The position numbers and the translations under genes were made by a program. Shown piece by piece: positions 33,773 through 44,921 of a stretch of DNA of 64,000 nt. Numbering within the stretch: position 1 is the stretch's first letter; every line of letters starts with the position of its first letter. Below the pieces are notes generated by a model. The model searched no databases, had not been told where the DNA came from, and was given only the letters and a program-made list of their open reading frames with translations. This DNA is from Phormidium tanganyikae FI6-MK23 (GTDB lineage Bacteria > Cyanobacteriota > Cyanobacteriia > Leptolyngbyales > Leptolyngbyaceae): contig JAHHHU010000007.1 of NCBI GenBank assembly GCA_019359175.1, positions 1-64,000 on the forward strand, given 5' to 3'.

Positions 33773-34594
33773 ATGCCAGTCTCTCTCGCTCAAGATGCGA
33801 TCGCGCTTTTAATTGATTTAGCTGAACGCGGTGAAATTGATCCGTGGGATGTGAAGGTGATTGATGTGATCGATCGCTTTCTGAGTGAGCTTGCACCCGC
33901 AACGGGACGAGAGCTTTACGAAGCGAATCTCTCCCAGTCGGGGCAAGCCTTTCTCTATGCGTCGATGTTGCTGCTGCTCAAAGCGAACACGCTGGCTCAA
34001 GTAGACACCACGCCCGAACTTCCCGAATTTCCTGAAGGCGACGAGTTTCTAGACGGCATGGAATTCGGGCAGACTGCTCTCCCGCTAAATTTAGAGCGTC
34101 AATTGCGTCGTAGAGCCGTTGCCCAACCGCCCCAACGTCGGCGCGTCACTCTCAAAGAACTGATCGAACAACTGCAAATCATTGCAACTGCGCTAGAAGA
34201 GCAGGAACCACGCGCTCGAATCAAGCGCACCAAAATTCCGAGAGCCGAAGCCGTTAAAGCGATCGCAGCTCTCGCGCACGAAGAAAATTTGTCTGAAATG
34301 GCAGTTGCGATCGAAGGATTTTTCGCGAATCACTGGTCAGATGTCTCGAACGGACAGGACTGGATCGACTTTGAACTGGTTTTAGAATTTTGGGTGGCAG
34401 TCCAAGAACGCAATAATAAAATTGAGCCGCATCATTCGGAAAACTACGAGCGAGTAGGCGTATTTTGGGCGTTGTTGCTGTTATCTGCTCAATCAAAAGT
34501 GGAATTGTCGCAGGATGAGTTTTATCAAGAATTGCGCGTGAAATCGCTAGTTGGTTTACCGATCGAGCTTGCAGAAGCCGTTTTACCTGATTGA
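33773..34594 (+). CDS. scpA: Segregation and condensation protein A
   Basis: 273 residues. N-terminal kleisin domain: ALLIDLAERGEIDPWDVKVIDVIDRFL (the helix binding the SMC neck), YASMLLLLKANTL, and a C-terminal winged-helix (LSQDEFYQELRVKSL) that binds the SMC head. ScpA bridges the SMC dimer for chromosome segregation. No scpB in the window. The 3' end overlaps the upstream open frame of the Uma2 gene. Confidence 0.92.
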   Translation: MPVSLAQDAIALLIDLAERGEIDPWDVKVIDVIDRFLSELAPATGRELYEANLSQSGQAFLYASMLLLLKANTLAQVDTTPELPEFPEGDEFLDGMEFGQTALPLNLERQLRRRAVAQPPQRRRVTLKELIEQLQIIATALEEQEPRARIKRTKIPRAEAVKAIAALAHEENLSEMAVAIEGFFANHWSDVSNGQDWIDFELVLEFWVAVQERNNKIEPHHSENYERVGVFWALLLLSAQSKVELSQDEFYQELRVKSLVGLPIELAEAVLPD

Positions 34595-34604
34595 GAAAAT
34601 CGCC

Positions 34605-35183
34605 ATGACTGCATTAGTAATCAATCTAAAACCCACGATCGAGCTAACGGATGACGAATTTTATAAGTTCTGCCAACAGAACCCAGACCTTAGAATCGAA
34701 TCCACCGCAGAGGGAGCGCTAGTTGTTATGCCCCCAACCGGAGGAGGTTCTGGAAAACGCAATGCCGACTTAACCACTGACGTAAACCTGTGGAATCGTC
34801 AGACTGAGTTAGGAGCTGTCTTTGATTCTTCAACAATCTTTCGCCTACCAAACGGTGCAAAGCGTTCGCCTGATGTTGCATGGATTACGAACGATCGCTG
34901 GAACGCCTTGAGCCTAGAAGAACAAGAACGATTTCCGCCGATAGCACCTGATTTTGTGATTGAACTGCGCTCCCGCACCGATGACATCGAAGACCTCGAA
35001 GCCAAAATGCAGGAATACATGGAAAATGGTGTGCAACTCGGCTGGCTACTCGATCCTTTCACTCAGGAAGTCAAAGTTTACCGTCAAGGGCAGTCCGTGG
35101 AAACGCTTCAATCACCAGTCACGCTTTCAGGTGAAACGGTCTTGCCTGGATTCAGTCTCGATCTCAGCCGAGTTTTTCGCTAA
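34605..35183 (+). CDS. Uma2 family endonuclease (DUF820)
   Basis: 192 residues. Uma2/DUF820 domain with a PD-(D/E)XK-like core: ALVVMPPTGGGSG, RSPDVAWI (catalytic Asp), FVIELRSRTDDIEDLEAKMQEY (E..K), GWLLDPFTQEVKVYR. Very abundant in filamentous cyanobacteria; activity unproven. I start at ATG 34605; an upstream GTG at 34551 would overlap scpA. Ten bases after the scpA stop, so cotranscription is likely. Confidence 0.9.
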   Translation: MTALVINLKPTIELTDDEFYKFCQQNPDLRIESTAEGALVVMPPTGGGSGKRNADLTTDVNLWNRQTELGAVFDSSTIFRLPNGAKRSPDVAWITNDRWNALSLEEQERFPPIAPDFVIELRSRTDDIEDLEAKMQEYMENGVQLGWLLDPFTQEVKVYRQGQSVETLQSPVTLSGETVLPGFSLDLSRVFR

Positions 35184-35201
35184 TTAACGCCAAAATCTGA
35201 A

Positions 35202-38087
35202 CTATTTTCGATCGCTTGATTGCACCTTGAACATTCCCACCGACGACTGTAGCTCTTCCGCCACATCAACCGTTTGCCGCAGCGCTTTCGATACCCGCAC
35301 CGAGGAATCAGAAGTCAGAGTCGAAACTTGCGCCACATCTTTGATCAAATCTGTCACAGATCGAGAGGTTTTTGCCTGAGACACCATCGCTTCAGAAATC
35401 GAATTCACTAAGCTATCCATTTGCCCAGACACTTGAACGACATGAATTAGATTTTGCTTGGCGTTGCGGGCGAGGTGTGCGCCTTCAACCGCTTGCGTCG
35501 CTCCACGATTCATCGCTTCGACCACTTCTGTGATCTGTTGCTGAATCGTTTCGATCGAAGTCGCAATTTCGCGGGTTGCGGTTGCCGATCGAGATGCTAA
35601 TTCCCCGATTTCGTTCGCCACAATGCCAAATCCGCGCCCATGTTCTCCCGCGCGAGTTGCTTCGATGCTGGCGTTGATCGCGAGTAAATCGGTTTGAGTC
35701 GCAAGGTCATTAATCAGCGACACGACGCGCCCGATCTGCTGAGAAGACTCACCCAGCTGTTTCACTTTGCGAGTGGCATCTTCGACCGTTGCTCTGAGGC
35801 TGTAAATGCTCGTAACGGTCGAATCCATTACGGTTTCTCCAGATTTTGCGGCGTTGGTGGCGTTCTGGGCTGCGATCGCGGCTTGTTGGGCGCGATCAGC
35901 AACGGATTGCATCGATAACGTCATCTGCTCAACAGAATTGAGCGTGCGGGTCGTTTCTTGCGCCTGTTGGCGGGCTTGAGCGGCTAAATGCTGCACTTCA
36001 CCTTCGTTTTGGTTGAGCAAATCGCCCACTTGAGCAGAGGTATGTTTGACTTTGAGAACAAGATCGCGCAGGCTTTCCACTACTGCGTTGAAGAAATTGG
36101 CAACCGTTCCGAGATCATCAGCGGTAGCATTCGCACGAACGGTCAGATCACCCATAGAAACGTTTTGAATTTCGCTCAGGAGTTGAATGATTTGCTGCTG
36201 GAGAGAGCTTTTCCGGTCTTCGGCATCTCGAAGTGCTGACTGTCTTTCTTGCAGAAGTTTCGATTGATCCAAGGCATAGCCAATTTGGACAACAAGCTGT
36301 GTGAAAAAATTAATCTCAGACGATTCCCAATCCCGATCGCGTCCGCAACTCTGAGCGCAAATTAGCCCCACAATTTGATTCTCTTGCTTAAGCGAAACCG
36401 CAATTTCAGCTTTGATATTCAGTGCGGCAAGATGTTGACGATATCGATCGTTTATTTCTTTGTCCGCATCCTTGATCACCCAAGCCGATTGAGTGCTGTA
36501 TTGCTCGAAGCGATCAAATCCTAATGGCGCTTCAATTGTTTTTCCAATCACGCTGGGATTCTCATTGCCAACCGATTCAGCGATCACAGTTCCATTCACT
36601 GTATCGGATAAAAACTGATAGACCACGACACGATCGAGTTTGAGAAAGTTTCGCGCTTCATCGATCGCAGTTTGGTGAATTTGAACCGGATTCAGCGATC
36701 GACGCATTCGGATCGTAATTTCGCTCAAGGCTCTGATTTCTCGTGTTTGCTGTTCTTGGCGCGACACTTCGCTGGCGAGTGAAACCTTGGAAGCATTGAT
36801 ACTATCTGCCATGCGGTTAAACGCGATCGCTAACTGCCCGACTTCATCTTTGGCAAAAATGCGGGCACGAGACTCTCGATCGCCGTTCGTAAACGCTTCG
36901 GTCGTTTGCTGTAACTCTTGAATCGGTTTGAGAACAATCCGCCGAAAAATCGTTGTCCAAGCGACGATCGCCGCGATCGCCAAAGCAAATACGATCGCTT
37001 CTTGCTGCATACTGCTGAACAGTAATTGATTCAGCGCATTTTCTGGCGTTCCGCGCACGAGAATTGCACTGGGGTTGTCGTCGATAACGGGCACAGAACC
37101 TTCGGGCGTTTCGACAATGCGACTGGGAAGGGCTTTTGCGGCGACGGTGTAGGTTTGTCCGTTGATATCGATCCGTTGCGTGACCGCTTCGCCTTTCGCA
37201 TCGATCGCGGATTTGAGAATGGCTGGATCATACAGCGCCACATCGATTTGCTGGCTGTTTGCAGTGTCTTTACTCAGCGCGGTTGCCAGGTTAAATTCAC
37301 CGCTGTCGCGTCGGAGATAAACCGCACTGTAGCCACCACTGAATGCTTTTAGGGTGTTTTCTACGATCGGTAATTTGCGATTCACAATATCCCCGAAGAC
37401 GAGAACGCCGATCACCGCATCTGAGTTTTCAGGATCGCGAACCGGGGTGACAACATAGCGAATTAGGGCATCTTGTCGGGTGAAGCCATCGGGTAAGGGC
37501 GGCGCTTCTTTGCTAATTTCGTCCCAACCGACGACGGTACTCGCTTTGACTTGTCGCCCGTCCTTCAAGACTTGCTGAATCAGGGGAACCAGTCCGGCAG
37601 TGGTCACAGTTTCTTTCGATCGCTTATTATTTGCGTTCGCAATGATGCGTAAATCTTTGCCGATTAGCGTTGCATATTCCATGCGACGGGCTTTCACTTC
37701 GTTTTGCAAAATCTGTTGCAGTTGATTTTGCAATTCGGTTGCAAAATTTTCATTGCGCTGATGGTTTTTGGTTGCAGCGATGATCGCAGGGTTATCAGAT
37801 TGCCCACGCGATCCGAACCCCATTTGATTGATTTTAATGTTGTAGTTCGTTTCGGTAACTGCAACTTCAGACTTCGCTTGGGCGAGGAGTTGAGTCCGTA
37901 AACTATTGGTTAAAACAATCGAGGAACCAATACCGAGTCCAATAATCGGAATCAATTCACAAACAAGTAGGGCAACGAGTTGTTTTCGTCCGATCGATAA
38001 GTTGTGAAACCAGTTGGATGAAAGCGGGCGGGTAGGAGTGGGGCGAGATTGAGGTGCGATCGGAATTTGAGAAGGGCTGTCTAACAT
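35202..38087 (-). CDS. Methyl-accepting chemotaxis protein with GAF, no chromophore Cys
   Basis: 961 residues. TM1 at about 36-60, a periplasmic sensor (single-Cache-like, about 60-360, [13 protein letters not shown]), TM2 at about 368-390 ([18 protein letters not shown]), HAMP to about 450, GAF about 475-640, and a C-terminal MCP signalling coiled coil with the hairpin tip [20 protein letters not shown]. The GAF helix reads [20 protein letters not shown]; there is no Cys-His at the position of cyanobacteriochromes, so no covalent bilin. Last gene of the chemotaxis-type operon, 111 bases after cheA. Probably binds a ligand in the periplasm and signals to the CheA kinase. Confidence 0.93.
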   Translation of the reverse strand: MLDSPSQIPIAPQSRPTPTRPLSSNWFHNLSIGRKQLVALLVCELIPIIGLGIGSSIVLTNSLRTQLLAQAKSEVAVTETNYNIKINQMGFGSRGQSDNPAIIAATKNHQRNENFATELQNQLQQILQNEVKARRMEYATLIGKDLRIIANANNKRSKETVTTAGLVPLIQQVLKDGRQVKASTVVGWDEISKEAPPLPDGFTRQDALIRYVVTPVRDPENSDAVIGVLVFGDIVNRKLPIVENTLKAFSGGYSAVYLRRDSGEFNLATALSKDTANSQQIDVALYDPAILKSAIDAKGEAVTQRIDINGQTYTVAAKALPSRIVETPEGSVPVIDDNPSAILVRGTPENALNQLLFSSMQQEAIVFALAIAAIVAWTTIFRRIVLKPIQELQQTTEAFTNGDRESRARIFAKDEVGQLAIAFNRMADSINASKVSLASEVSRQEQQTREIRALSEITIRMRRSLNPVQIHQTAIDEARNFLKLDRVVVYQFLSDTVNGTVIAESVGNENPSVIGKTIEAPLGFDRFEQYSTQSAWVIKDADKEINDRYRQHLAALNIKAEIAVSLKQENQIVGLICAQSCGRDRDWESSEINFFTQLVVQIGYALDQSKLLQERQSALRDAEDRKSSLQQQIIQLLSEIQNVSMGDLTVRANATADDLGTVANFFNAVVESLRDLVLKVKHTSAQVGDLLNQNEGEVQHLAAQARQQAQETTRTLNSVEQMTLSMQSVADRAQQAAIAAQNATNAAKSGETVMDSTVTSIYSLRATVEDATRKVKQLGESSQQIGRVVSLINDLATQTDLLAINASIEATRAGEHGRGFGIVANEIGELASRSATATREIATSIETIQQQITEVVEAMNRGATQAVEGAHLARNAKQNLIHVVQVSGQMDSLVNSISEAMVSQAKTSRSVTDLIKDVAQVSTLTSDSSVRVSKALRQTVDVAEELQSSVGMFKVQSSDRK

Positions 38088-38198
38088 AGGAATTGCACGA
38101 GGATAACTTTCACTCCTTAAAGATATTAAAGGGAATTTTGCGGATCTTCTGGTGTTCAGTTTGACAACTTTTTAGACTTAATTCTGACTTCAGAGAAT

Positions 38199-41096
38199 TT
38201 AGACAGCAACGATCGATTTCACCATCGTTTCCAAGGTTCTCAAAAGAACTTGTTCGTTGTATGGTTTTGAAAAATAAGCGACTGCGCCTAAACTTTCAGC
38301 AAGCTTACGGTGTTTTTCGCCACTCCGAGAAGTCAGCATCATTACCGGAAGCTGAGAAAGCTGATTGTCCGATCGCATTTTTGCCAAAAATCCATATCCA
38401 TCTAGTCGCGGCATTTCAATATCACAGATCACCGCTTGGACTGATAAACCTGCTTCGAGTCGTTCGATCGCGTCTTGCCCGTCTTTTGCTTGCTCAACTC
38501 GATAGCCAGATCGCTCTAACGTCAACGCCAAAAATCGCCGCACGTTAATCGAATCATCGACGACTAGGATCGTTGGAACTGAGCTTCCGGGAAGTTCGGG
38601 GCGCTGAGTCAGACTCGCCCTCAACTGATCGCGGAACGCATGGTCAATCGCGGGTTGAGTTTCCGATCGCTCACAGCTTGTCACCCAGCGCAACAGTTCC
38701 GTCACATTCACCAAAGGCACGACGCGACCGTCACCGAGAATCGTACAGCCACTAAATCCAGTCGGGAGCGGCAAGTTGCCTTCGACTTTGCGATTGGTCG
38801 CTTCTTGTTCGCCCCAACAGCGATCGATTTGAATGCCAAACCATTGAGGATTTTGATTGAGAATGATCACGCTCTGAGTCGCGATCGTCGGCGGAGTCTC
38901 GAACCCGTGAGGAATTCGGGGACAGTTAAACCGCAGCCATTTCTGCAGGCGAACCAGTTGAACCATGTGATCTTGCCAGTTCAACACTTCGCTGCCGGGA
39001 GTCTGAATGATCTGATTCGGTTGCAGCAAAAGTAATTCTGAAACAACATCAGTCGGAAACGCTAGTAACATTCCTGCGCTTTCAACGAGCAATACTTTTA
39101 CGGTTGAAAGCGTGAACGGAACCGACAACGTGAACGTAGTTCCTAAACCCGCTTTTGTATTCACGCTAATTTCACCGCGAATCTGTTTGAGATTGCTGCG
39201 AACTACGTCCATGCCAACCCCGCGACCGGAAAGGGCTGTAACCTGGCTACTCGTACTAAATCCAGGCTCAAAAATCAGCGACAACAGTTCTTCATCTCGT
39301 GCCGCATCGAGCAGCACCGGGTCGAGTCCCATTTGTTCGGCTCGATCGCGAATTTTGTCGATCGGAATTCCTTCCCCGTCATCTCGAACCGTAATGATCG
39401 TGCGGTTGCCTTCTGTCGATGCCCGAATTTCGATTACGCCTTCTGACGATTTTCCTTTCGTCTCTCGCACGTTGGGCAACTCGATCCCGTGATCAAACGC
39501 ATTTCGCAACAGGTGCATCAACGGATCGTTTAACGTTTCGAGGATATTACGATCGATCAATGTTCCCGCGCCCGCCATGTCGAATCGAACCTGCTTGCCA
39601 TACTGCAACGACCATTCCCGCAGCGCTCGTGGGAAGCGGTTCAAAACGTCCGAAATCGGGCGCATTCTAAGCTGAGATAGCCCGTTCTGCATTTGTTTCG
39701 CGGTTTTGTTCAAGTTCCGCGCCGATTGATCCGTATCATCCAAACTCAGATCAATATCTTCGCTGACTTCTTGAAGCTGCACGATCGTTTCCATCACCTG
39801 CTGAGACAGCAAGTGCAGATCGCCATATAGATCGAGTTCTAGCGCATCAAATCCCGCGCGACGAGTTGAACTTTCAGACAGCGATCGTGATCCCGATAAC
39901 GTTACGCGATCGTATGCCGTTCTCAGTTTTGAGTTCACCTGATCGAGAATCTGTACTCGTTCGTGTAGCGTTCTTGATAGCGATCGTAATCGTTTGAGAT
40001 ACAGATCTAACCCGTTACGATCGATCGTCAATTCACCAAACAAATCATTTAGCTGATTCAGTTGCCGTACCGGAACGCGAACGGTCGTATCTTGATCTTC
40101 TGCCACCGGAATCGCTTCAGGTTCGGCTTCAAGCACTTTGAAATCGGTCACTTGAGCCTCGGGAGGAGCCGATCTTGCTGGAGCGGGAATCGGCTGAAAA
40201 TCGGTATAGCCCACATCCTCGATCGCATCTGCAGCAAGCGCTTCGGTAAACCAATCCCCGATACTCGGCTCTAAAACAGCAGGCGTTTCGGCAAAATCAA
40301 TCACTTCCGGCACAGTACCATTGATCGAAATGGGAATTTGCTCATACTGTCCCGCGATCGCAAACATTTGTGCCGTTCGCCAAGACTTTAGAGCGGATTC
40401 TGCGATCTCGATCATATTCGCGTCCTCGTGTTCAATTTGTTGCGAAACCGATTGACAAAGCTGAATAAAATTCGTGAGCTGTAGCATTTCACCGAGTCCG
40501 CCCAATTCTTGCGCCAGAATCGAAACTTCCTCACGCAGACAAGGCTGATCGGGGGTAGCTAAAACCGCCTCCAATCGCTGCAAACAGCCTTCAACTTCGC
40601 TTTCAAACAACAGCGGCACAATGTCCTGTCCTTCTTCCGGCGACAGCACCGATGCAGCATTCTCTTCCTGCGGATCGCCTAGCTCCACGTGCAGCGCATC
40701 AAACACCGGATACGCCTCAACCGCAAGCCATTCCGCATCGACACAAGAAGCCTGATGACGCTGCATCGATTCTCGATCGAACTCCACCACCTGCCGCAAA
40801 CACCCGACCGAAGCCAACAGCAGATTTTCCAATCGGGGCGAAACCACGATCGATTTATCGATCTTCAGCACTTTCCAAGAATCTTCCAGCCGATGGGCAA
40901 GCTCGCTGAGAACCTGAAACCCCATCATGCCCGCTCCCCCTTTGATCGAGTGCGCTGCCCGCAGTGCCGCATTTGCTTTCGCCGACTCGATCGGGTGATT
41001 AGACACGCCCAAAATCGTCGCATCAAGCGTGTCTAAATACTCTTGCGCCTCATCAAGAAACTGGCGGCGAATCTCAAGCTCTCTATCTTGCTTCAT
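38199..41096 (-). CDS. pixL: CheA-type hybrid histidine kinase (PixL/PtxE-like)
   Basis: 965 residues. Hpt domain with phosphorylatable H49 (AAHSIKGG); a variable linker to about 340; dimerisation helices (VRQLNQLNDLFGELTIDR); HATPase with LMHLLRNAFDHGIE (N box), DDGEGIP and GRGVGMDVVRSNL; a CheW-like domain; and a C-terminal receiver ILVVDDSINVRRFLA with Asp in VICDIEMPRLDGYGF. This is the fused CheA-CheY layout of cyanobacterial phototaxis and pilus-motility systems. Its ATG directly follows the TAG of the MCP gene, so translation is coupled. Confidence 0.95.
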   Translation of the reverse strand: MKQDRELEIRRQFLDEAQEYLDTLDATILGVSNHPIESAKANAALRAAHSIKGGAGMMGFQVLSELAHRLEDSWKVLKIDKSIVVSPRLENLLLASVGCLRQVVEFDRESMQRHQASCVDAEWLAVEAYPVFDALHVELGDPQEENAASVLSPEEGQDIVPLLFESEVEGCLQRLEAVLATPDQPCLREEVSILAQELGGLGEMLQLTNFIQLCQSVSQQIEHEDANMIEIAESALKSWRTAQMFAIAGQYEQIPISINGTVPEVIDFAETPAVLEPSIGDWFTEALAADAIEDVGYTDFQPIPAPARSAPPEAQVTDFKVLEAEPEAIPVAEDQDTTVRVPVRQLNQLNDLFGELTIDRNGLDLYLKRLRSLSRTLHERVQILDQVNSKLRTAYDRVTLSGSRSLSESSTRRAGFDALELDLYGDLHLLSQQVMETIVQLQEVSEDIDLSLDDTDQSARNLNKTAKQMQNGLSQLRMRPISDVLNRFPRALREWSLQYGKQVRFDMAGAGTLIDRNILETLNDPLMHLLRNAFDHGIELPNVRETKGKSSEGVIEIRASTEGNRTIITVRDDGEGIPIDKIRDRAEQMGLDPVLLDAARDEELLSLIFEPGFSTSSQVTALSGRGVGMDVVRSNLKQIRGEISVNTKAGLGTTFTLSVPFTLSTVKVLLVESAGMLLAFPTDVVSELLLLQPNQIIQTPGSEVLNWQDHMVQLVRLQKWLRFNCPRIPHGFETPPTIATQSVIILNQNPQWFGIQIDRCWGEQEATNRKVEGNLPLPTGFSGCTILGDGRVVPLVNVTELLRWVTSCERSETQPAIDHAFRDQLRASLTQRPELPGSSVPTILVVDDSINVRRFLALTLERSGYRVEQAKDGQDAIERLEAGLSVQAVICDIEMPRLDGYGFLAKMRSDNQLSQLPVMMLTSRSGEKHRKLAESLGAVAYFSKPYNEQVLLRTLETMVKSIVAV

Positions 41097-43901
41097 CTAA
41101 ATTACCTTAAACGCGCCCACTGATTCCTGTAGCTCTTTTGCCACACCGACCGTTTGCCGCAGCGATCGCGAAACATCGAGCGAAGCGGTGGAAGTCCGTC
41201 CCGCTGCTGCCACGATTTCCTGCATCAACTGAGTCACCGCATCCGAAGTCTGCACCTGAGTCACCGTCGCTTCTGAAATCGATTGCACCAAGTCATCGAT
41301 CCGCCGCGAGACGGAGAGAATCTGTTCCAAACTCTGCTTGGCATTGTCCACAAGCCGCGTTCCTTCCACAACCTGCGACGTGCCTTGCTCCATCGCTTCC
41401 ACCACTTCCGAAGTTTCGCGCTGAATCGTGGCAACAATTTGTTCGATCTCTCTTGTTGCCGCTGCCGATCGCGCAGCTAGTTCTCCGACTTCCTCTGCAA
41501 CCACCGCAAAGCCTTGTGATCCTTCATCTGCCCGCGCTGCTTCGATCCCGGCGTTGATTGCCAGCAGGTTCGTTTGCATTGCAATTTGATTAATCAACGA
41601 AACGACTTTAGAAATCTGCTGGGACGATTCGCCCAAGCGTTTGACTTTTTTCGCAGTTTCACCGATCGTGTCGCGCAGTCCGAGAATATTCTGTACGGTC
41701 AACTCCATTGCGATTCCGCCTGCTTCTGCGGTCGAAGAAGCTTCACGTGCGACGTTTGCCGCTTGCTGGGCGCTGCGAGAAACGGTTTGAATCGATCGCA
41801 CCATGTTCTGCACGGAGTCCAAGGTGCGGTTGGTTTCTTCTGCCTGCTGCATTGCTTCTGCCGAAAGCTGCCGCACCGACTGTTCATCGGTATCCAGCGA
41901 ATCGTTGACCTGGACAGCGGCGACTTTTACTTGCGTGACGATCTGCCGCAAACTTTCAACGATCGAGTTAAAGAAGTCGGCAACTGTACCGATTTCTCCT
42001 GCCGTCACATCCGCCCGAACGGTGAGATCGCCATCGACTGCCCCTTCCACATCGCTGAGCAGATCAATTAATTGCATTTGCAGTTCTTCTTTCTGCTGCT
42101 GCCGCTCTTCGGAAAGTTGCTCTGCCGCTTTTCTCGCCGTTTCGGTTTGCTCAAGCAGCAAGGCTTGGTCAAGCGCATACCCGATCTGAGCCGCCAATTG
42201 CCCAAAGAAGTCGATTTCCTCAGCTTTCCACTGGCGCGGGTCCGCACATTGATGAGCGCAAAGGAGTCCAATCAGCTCTTTGTTTTGCAGAATCGGTGCC
42301 ACAATATTCGCCTGCACTTCTAGCCGCTCTAGAATCTCGCAGTGGCAGTGCGTTAAGCTCGCTTGGCGGAGATTATCCATCGACCAAACGCGCCCATCGC
42401 GATATCGATCGATAAGCGTTGCCTCCATCGGATCATTGATAATTTTTCCAAAGGCTTTGATCCAACCCGGTGCAACAGATTCGGTCGTAATCGTGCCGCT
42501 TTGATAATCGGGAGCAAAGCGGTAAATCACGACGCGATCGACCTTCATAAAGTCGCGAATCTCTTCGACGCTGGCAGTAAAAATATCTTCAGGAGACAGC
42601 GATCGCCGAATTGTCGCAATGATCTGACTCAATAATCGGGCGCGTTTGGCACTCTCGGTTTGCTGACCGACAAAGCTTTGCAGTTGCCCCGCCATCAAGT
42701 TGATATTGCGTCCCAAAACTCCGACCTCATCTTCGCTCTTCACCGTGACGCGCGTATCGAGCTTGCCATCTCCCAAATCTTTCACCGCGCTTGTCGCTGC
42801 CAAAATTGGACGAGTGGCGCGATCAGCTAACCATTTCGCCAGTAGTCCGGTCGCTACAATTGCCGCCCCGGTTCCCAGTAAGAACGTCCAGAGTAGCTGT
42901 CGCTGTGGAGCATACGCCGTTTCAGTCGGAACAGATAGCACCACATCCCAACCCAAATCGGGTAAGCGATCGCGTCCTGTCCAGGGCACAAAGCTAGTAA
43001 GAACCTGCTCGGTTTCATTGCCAATCTTCGTATTGATCACGCGCGAACTCATCGATCGACGCGACTGTATTTCCGAAAACTGCGAATACACCGAAGACGC
43101 GATCTGACCTACTTTCGCTTCTTGCGAGGATAGGAAGATCTGATTGCTCGCATCCAAAACGCTGAACTCTGCGCCAGTTCGGTTATAGTTCTGAAGCTCT
43201 GCTGCCAAGCTCTTAATCGGCATCACCGCGCGAATGATTCCGGTGCGACGATTTGAGCCACTTTCTTGAACCGGAGCCGTCACATAAACGATGTAAGCGC
43301 CCGCATTGTCTGCCCGAACAGGACGACTAATCAAGACGCGATTCGACTGCAACGCCGCCCGAAAATAGTCTTGCTCTGCTTGTGATGGAATATTGGTGCG
43401 ATCGTTCTGAAAAACTACGTTCCCATTCAGGTCAAATAGCGCGATTCCTTCGTACACCCCGTTCGCATCAGCAAATCGTTCTAGCAAAGCACGCTTATCA
43501 TCTTGAGATACCACATCTCGCACCGATGGAACCGTCAAAATGGGCAGACTGGCGAGGACCTGAACATCGGCGGTTCGCTCTGCCATAAAGCTCGTCACTC
43601 GCTGACTTAGCGTGGTCGCAAGCGTTTCTTCGTTAGCAATAATCTGTTTCGTGATTGAACTGTTGGCGAACGAATAAGCAATCGCACCGATTCCCAAGAG
43701 AGGCAAAGTTCCGATCGCCATTGCGATCGCGGTTGCCTTGGTCTTCAAACTTAACCGTCTCAGGGCTGGAATACCAGGCAAATTGCTGACAGGGAGCCCT
43801 TTCGGAGTCGCAGCGGGTTTCGATGAAAGCTCGATCACACTGGGATCAGAACCGCGATCGACGGGCTGATCCCGTTGGGCTGCGTTTAGTTGATCAACCA
43901 T
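41097..43901 (-). CDS. pixJ: Phototaxis-type MCP with cyanobacteriochrome-like GAF (PixJ-like)
   Basis: 934 residues. TM1 at about 58-80, a double-Cache-like periplasmic domain, TM2 at about 340-362, HAMP, GAF about 430-590, and an MCP signalling domain ([36 protein letters not shown]). In the GAF the helix [21 protein letters not shown] has C519-H520, the canonical bilin-binding pair of cyanobacteriochromes. There is no DXCF motif (NDPMEATLI instead), so no second-Cys chemistry. This MCP is therefore the probable photoreceptor of the operon. Only one GAF, while Synechocystis PixJ1 has two. Confidence 0.9.
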   Translation of the reverse strand: MVDQLNAAQRDQPVDRGSDPSVIELSSKPAATPKGLPVSNLPGIPALRRLSLKTKATAIAMAIGTLPLLGIGAIAYSFANSSITKQIIANEETLATTLSQRVTSFMAERTADVQVLASLPILTVPSVRDVVSQDDKRALLERFADANGVYEGIALFDLNGNVVFQNDRTNIPSQAEQDYFRAALQSNRVLISRPVRADNAGAYIVYVTAPVQESGSNRRTGIIRAVMPIKSLAAELQNYNRTGAEFSVLDASNQIFLSSQEAKVGQIASSVYSQFSEIQSRRSMSSRVINTKIGNETEQVLTSFVPWTGRDRLPDLGWDVVLSVPTETAYAPQRQLLWTFLLGTGAAIVATGLLAKWLADRATRPILAATSAVKDLGDGKLDTRVTVKSEDEVGVLGRNINLMAGQLQSFVGQQTESAKRARLLSQIIATIRRSLSPEDIFTASVEEIRDFMKVDRVVIYRFAPDYQSGTITTESVAPGWIKAFGKIINDPMEATLIDRYRDGRVWSMDNLRQASLTHCHCEILERLEVQANIVAPILQNKELIGLLCAHQCADPRQWKAEEIDFFGQLAAQIGYALDQALLLEQTETARKAAEQLSEERQQQKEELQMQLIDLLSDVEGAVDGDLTVRADVTAGEIGTVADFFNSIVESLRQIVTQVKVAAVQVNDSLDTDEQSVRQLSAEAMQQAEETNRTLDSVQNMVRSIQTVSRSAQQAANVAREASSTAEAGGIAMELTVQNILGLRDTIGETAKKVKRLGESSQQISKVVSLINQIAMQTNLLAINAGIEAARADEGSQGFAVVAEEVGELAARSAAATREIEQIVATIQRETSEVVEAMEQGTSQVVEGTRLVDNAKQSLEQILSVSRRIDDLVQSISEATVTQVQTSDAVTQLMQEIVAAAGRTSTASLDVSRSLRQTVGVAKELQESVGAFKVI

Positions 43902-43994
43902 AAGTTAAAGTTCTCAAACGGGTAGTGGAGGTAGATGAGACGTAGGTGCATAAATCGCCTGATGAATAGAACACAAGGGTAGTGTTGAGAAAAT

Positions 43995-44504
43995 CTAAGC
44001 TTGCTGAAGCAGCGGAGACTGTAAAATCGCTTCGCCGTCCAGCATGAATACAACATCTTGAGACTGTAAAATGCAAGCGCGCGAGTACGGGATCAATCCC
44101 TTCGTGACATGGCTCGGAACAGGCTGCAACGCATCCGGTAGTGCCCAAGCGATCCCATCCACTTGTTTCACAGCGGCAGCCACAGAAATCGAACCCGTCC
44201 GCAAAATCACAATGTCATACTGCTGCGGACTGTAATCGAGCCTGCCCACATCCAGCAGCATCGCTAGGTCTATCACCCATAACACGCGGCTGCGACGGTG
44301 CATCAACCCTAAAAGTCCAGGCATCAAATTGGGCATCGGAGTCAAGTAGCGCGGCTGGAGTACCATCACTTCCTGGACTTGTTTCATCGGCAATCCCACC
44401 TGAGTACCCTGACCGACTTCAAACTTGAGATAGCTCTCCCCCAGATTTTGGGGTGCAATTTCGCCTTTGCGCGTGGTTGCTAAAGCCAAGACTGAGTGAT
44501 CCAC
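43995..44504 (-). CDS. pixI: CheW-type adaptor (PixI-like)
   Basis: 169 residues with one CheW domain: YLKFEVGQGTQVGLPMKQVQEVM, the loop MPGLLGLMHRRSRVLWVIDLAMLL, then IVILRTGSISVAAAVKQVDGI. It links MCP receptors to the CheA kinase in the cytosolic array. It starts three bases after the stop of the CheY-like gene (same operon). The gap to pixJ is 93 bases. Confidence 0.9.
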   Translation of the reverse strand: MDHSVLALATTRKGEIAPQNLGESYLKFEVGQGTQVGLPMKQVQEVMVLQPRYLTPMPNLMPGLLGLMHRRSRVLWVIDLAMLLDVGRLDYSPQQYDIVILRTGSISVAAAVKQVDGIAWALPDALQPVPSHVTKGLIPYSRACILQSQDVVFMLDGEAILQSPLLQQA

Positions 44505-44507
44505 GGG

Positions 44508-44885
44508 TTATCCTCCTACCGATCGCACAGCGCGAATCAGTTGCTCTCGTGTAAACGGCTTGGTGATGTAGACATCTGCACCCTGACGCATTCCCCATAA
44601 GCGATCGATTTCCTGTCCTTTTGAGGTACAGATGATGATCGGCACTTTTTGAGTTGCGGGATTTTTTTTCAGGCTGCGACAGAGTTCAAATCCGCTCATT
44701 CCCGGCATTACAACATCGGTAATGATCACATCGGGTTTGATCTCGATCGCTTTGTTCAGAGCATCTTTGGCAGTCACGGCTCCAATGACGCTATAGCCGC
44801 CTTCGCGCAAATAATGGCTCAGTAGCTCCATTTCCGAAGGCGTATCTTCGACGACTAAAACCGTTCCCATTAAAGTTAAGCTCAT
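44508..44885 (-). CDS. pixH: CheY-type response regulator (PixH-like)
   Basis: 125 residues, a stand-alone receiver: VLVVEDTPSEMELLSHYL, phospho-acceptor Asp in DVIITDVVMPGMSGFELC, conserved Thr/Ser (IIICTSKGQ) and Lys in YITKPFTREQL. Phosphorylated by the CheA gene product, it modulates type IV pili in related systems (family knowledge). The gap to the regulator gene upstream is 36 bases. Confidence 0.93.
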   Translation of the reverse strand: MSLTLMGTVLVVEDTPSEMELLSHYLREGGYSVIGAVTAKDALNKAIEIKPDVIITDVVMPGMSGFELCRSLKKNPATQKVPIIICTSKGQEIDRLWGMRQGADVYITKPFTREQLIRAVRSVGG

Positions 44886-44921
44886 AACATTTCACAGCGG
44901 GTAGAAGGGGCATTTCCGAAG

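Noticed and set aside
41138-42323. Several long plus-strand frames opposite the MCP gene
   Set aside because: They follow the third-position pattern of the MCP coding strand and have no domain similarity.
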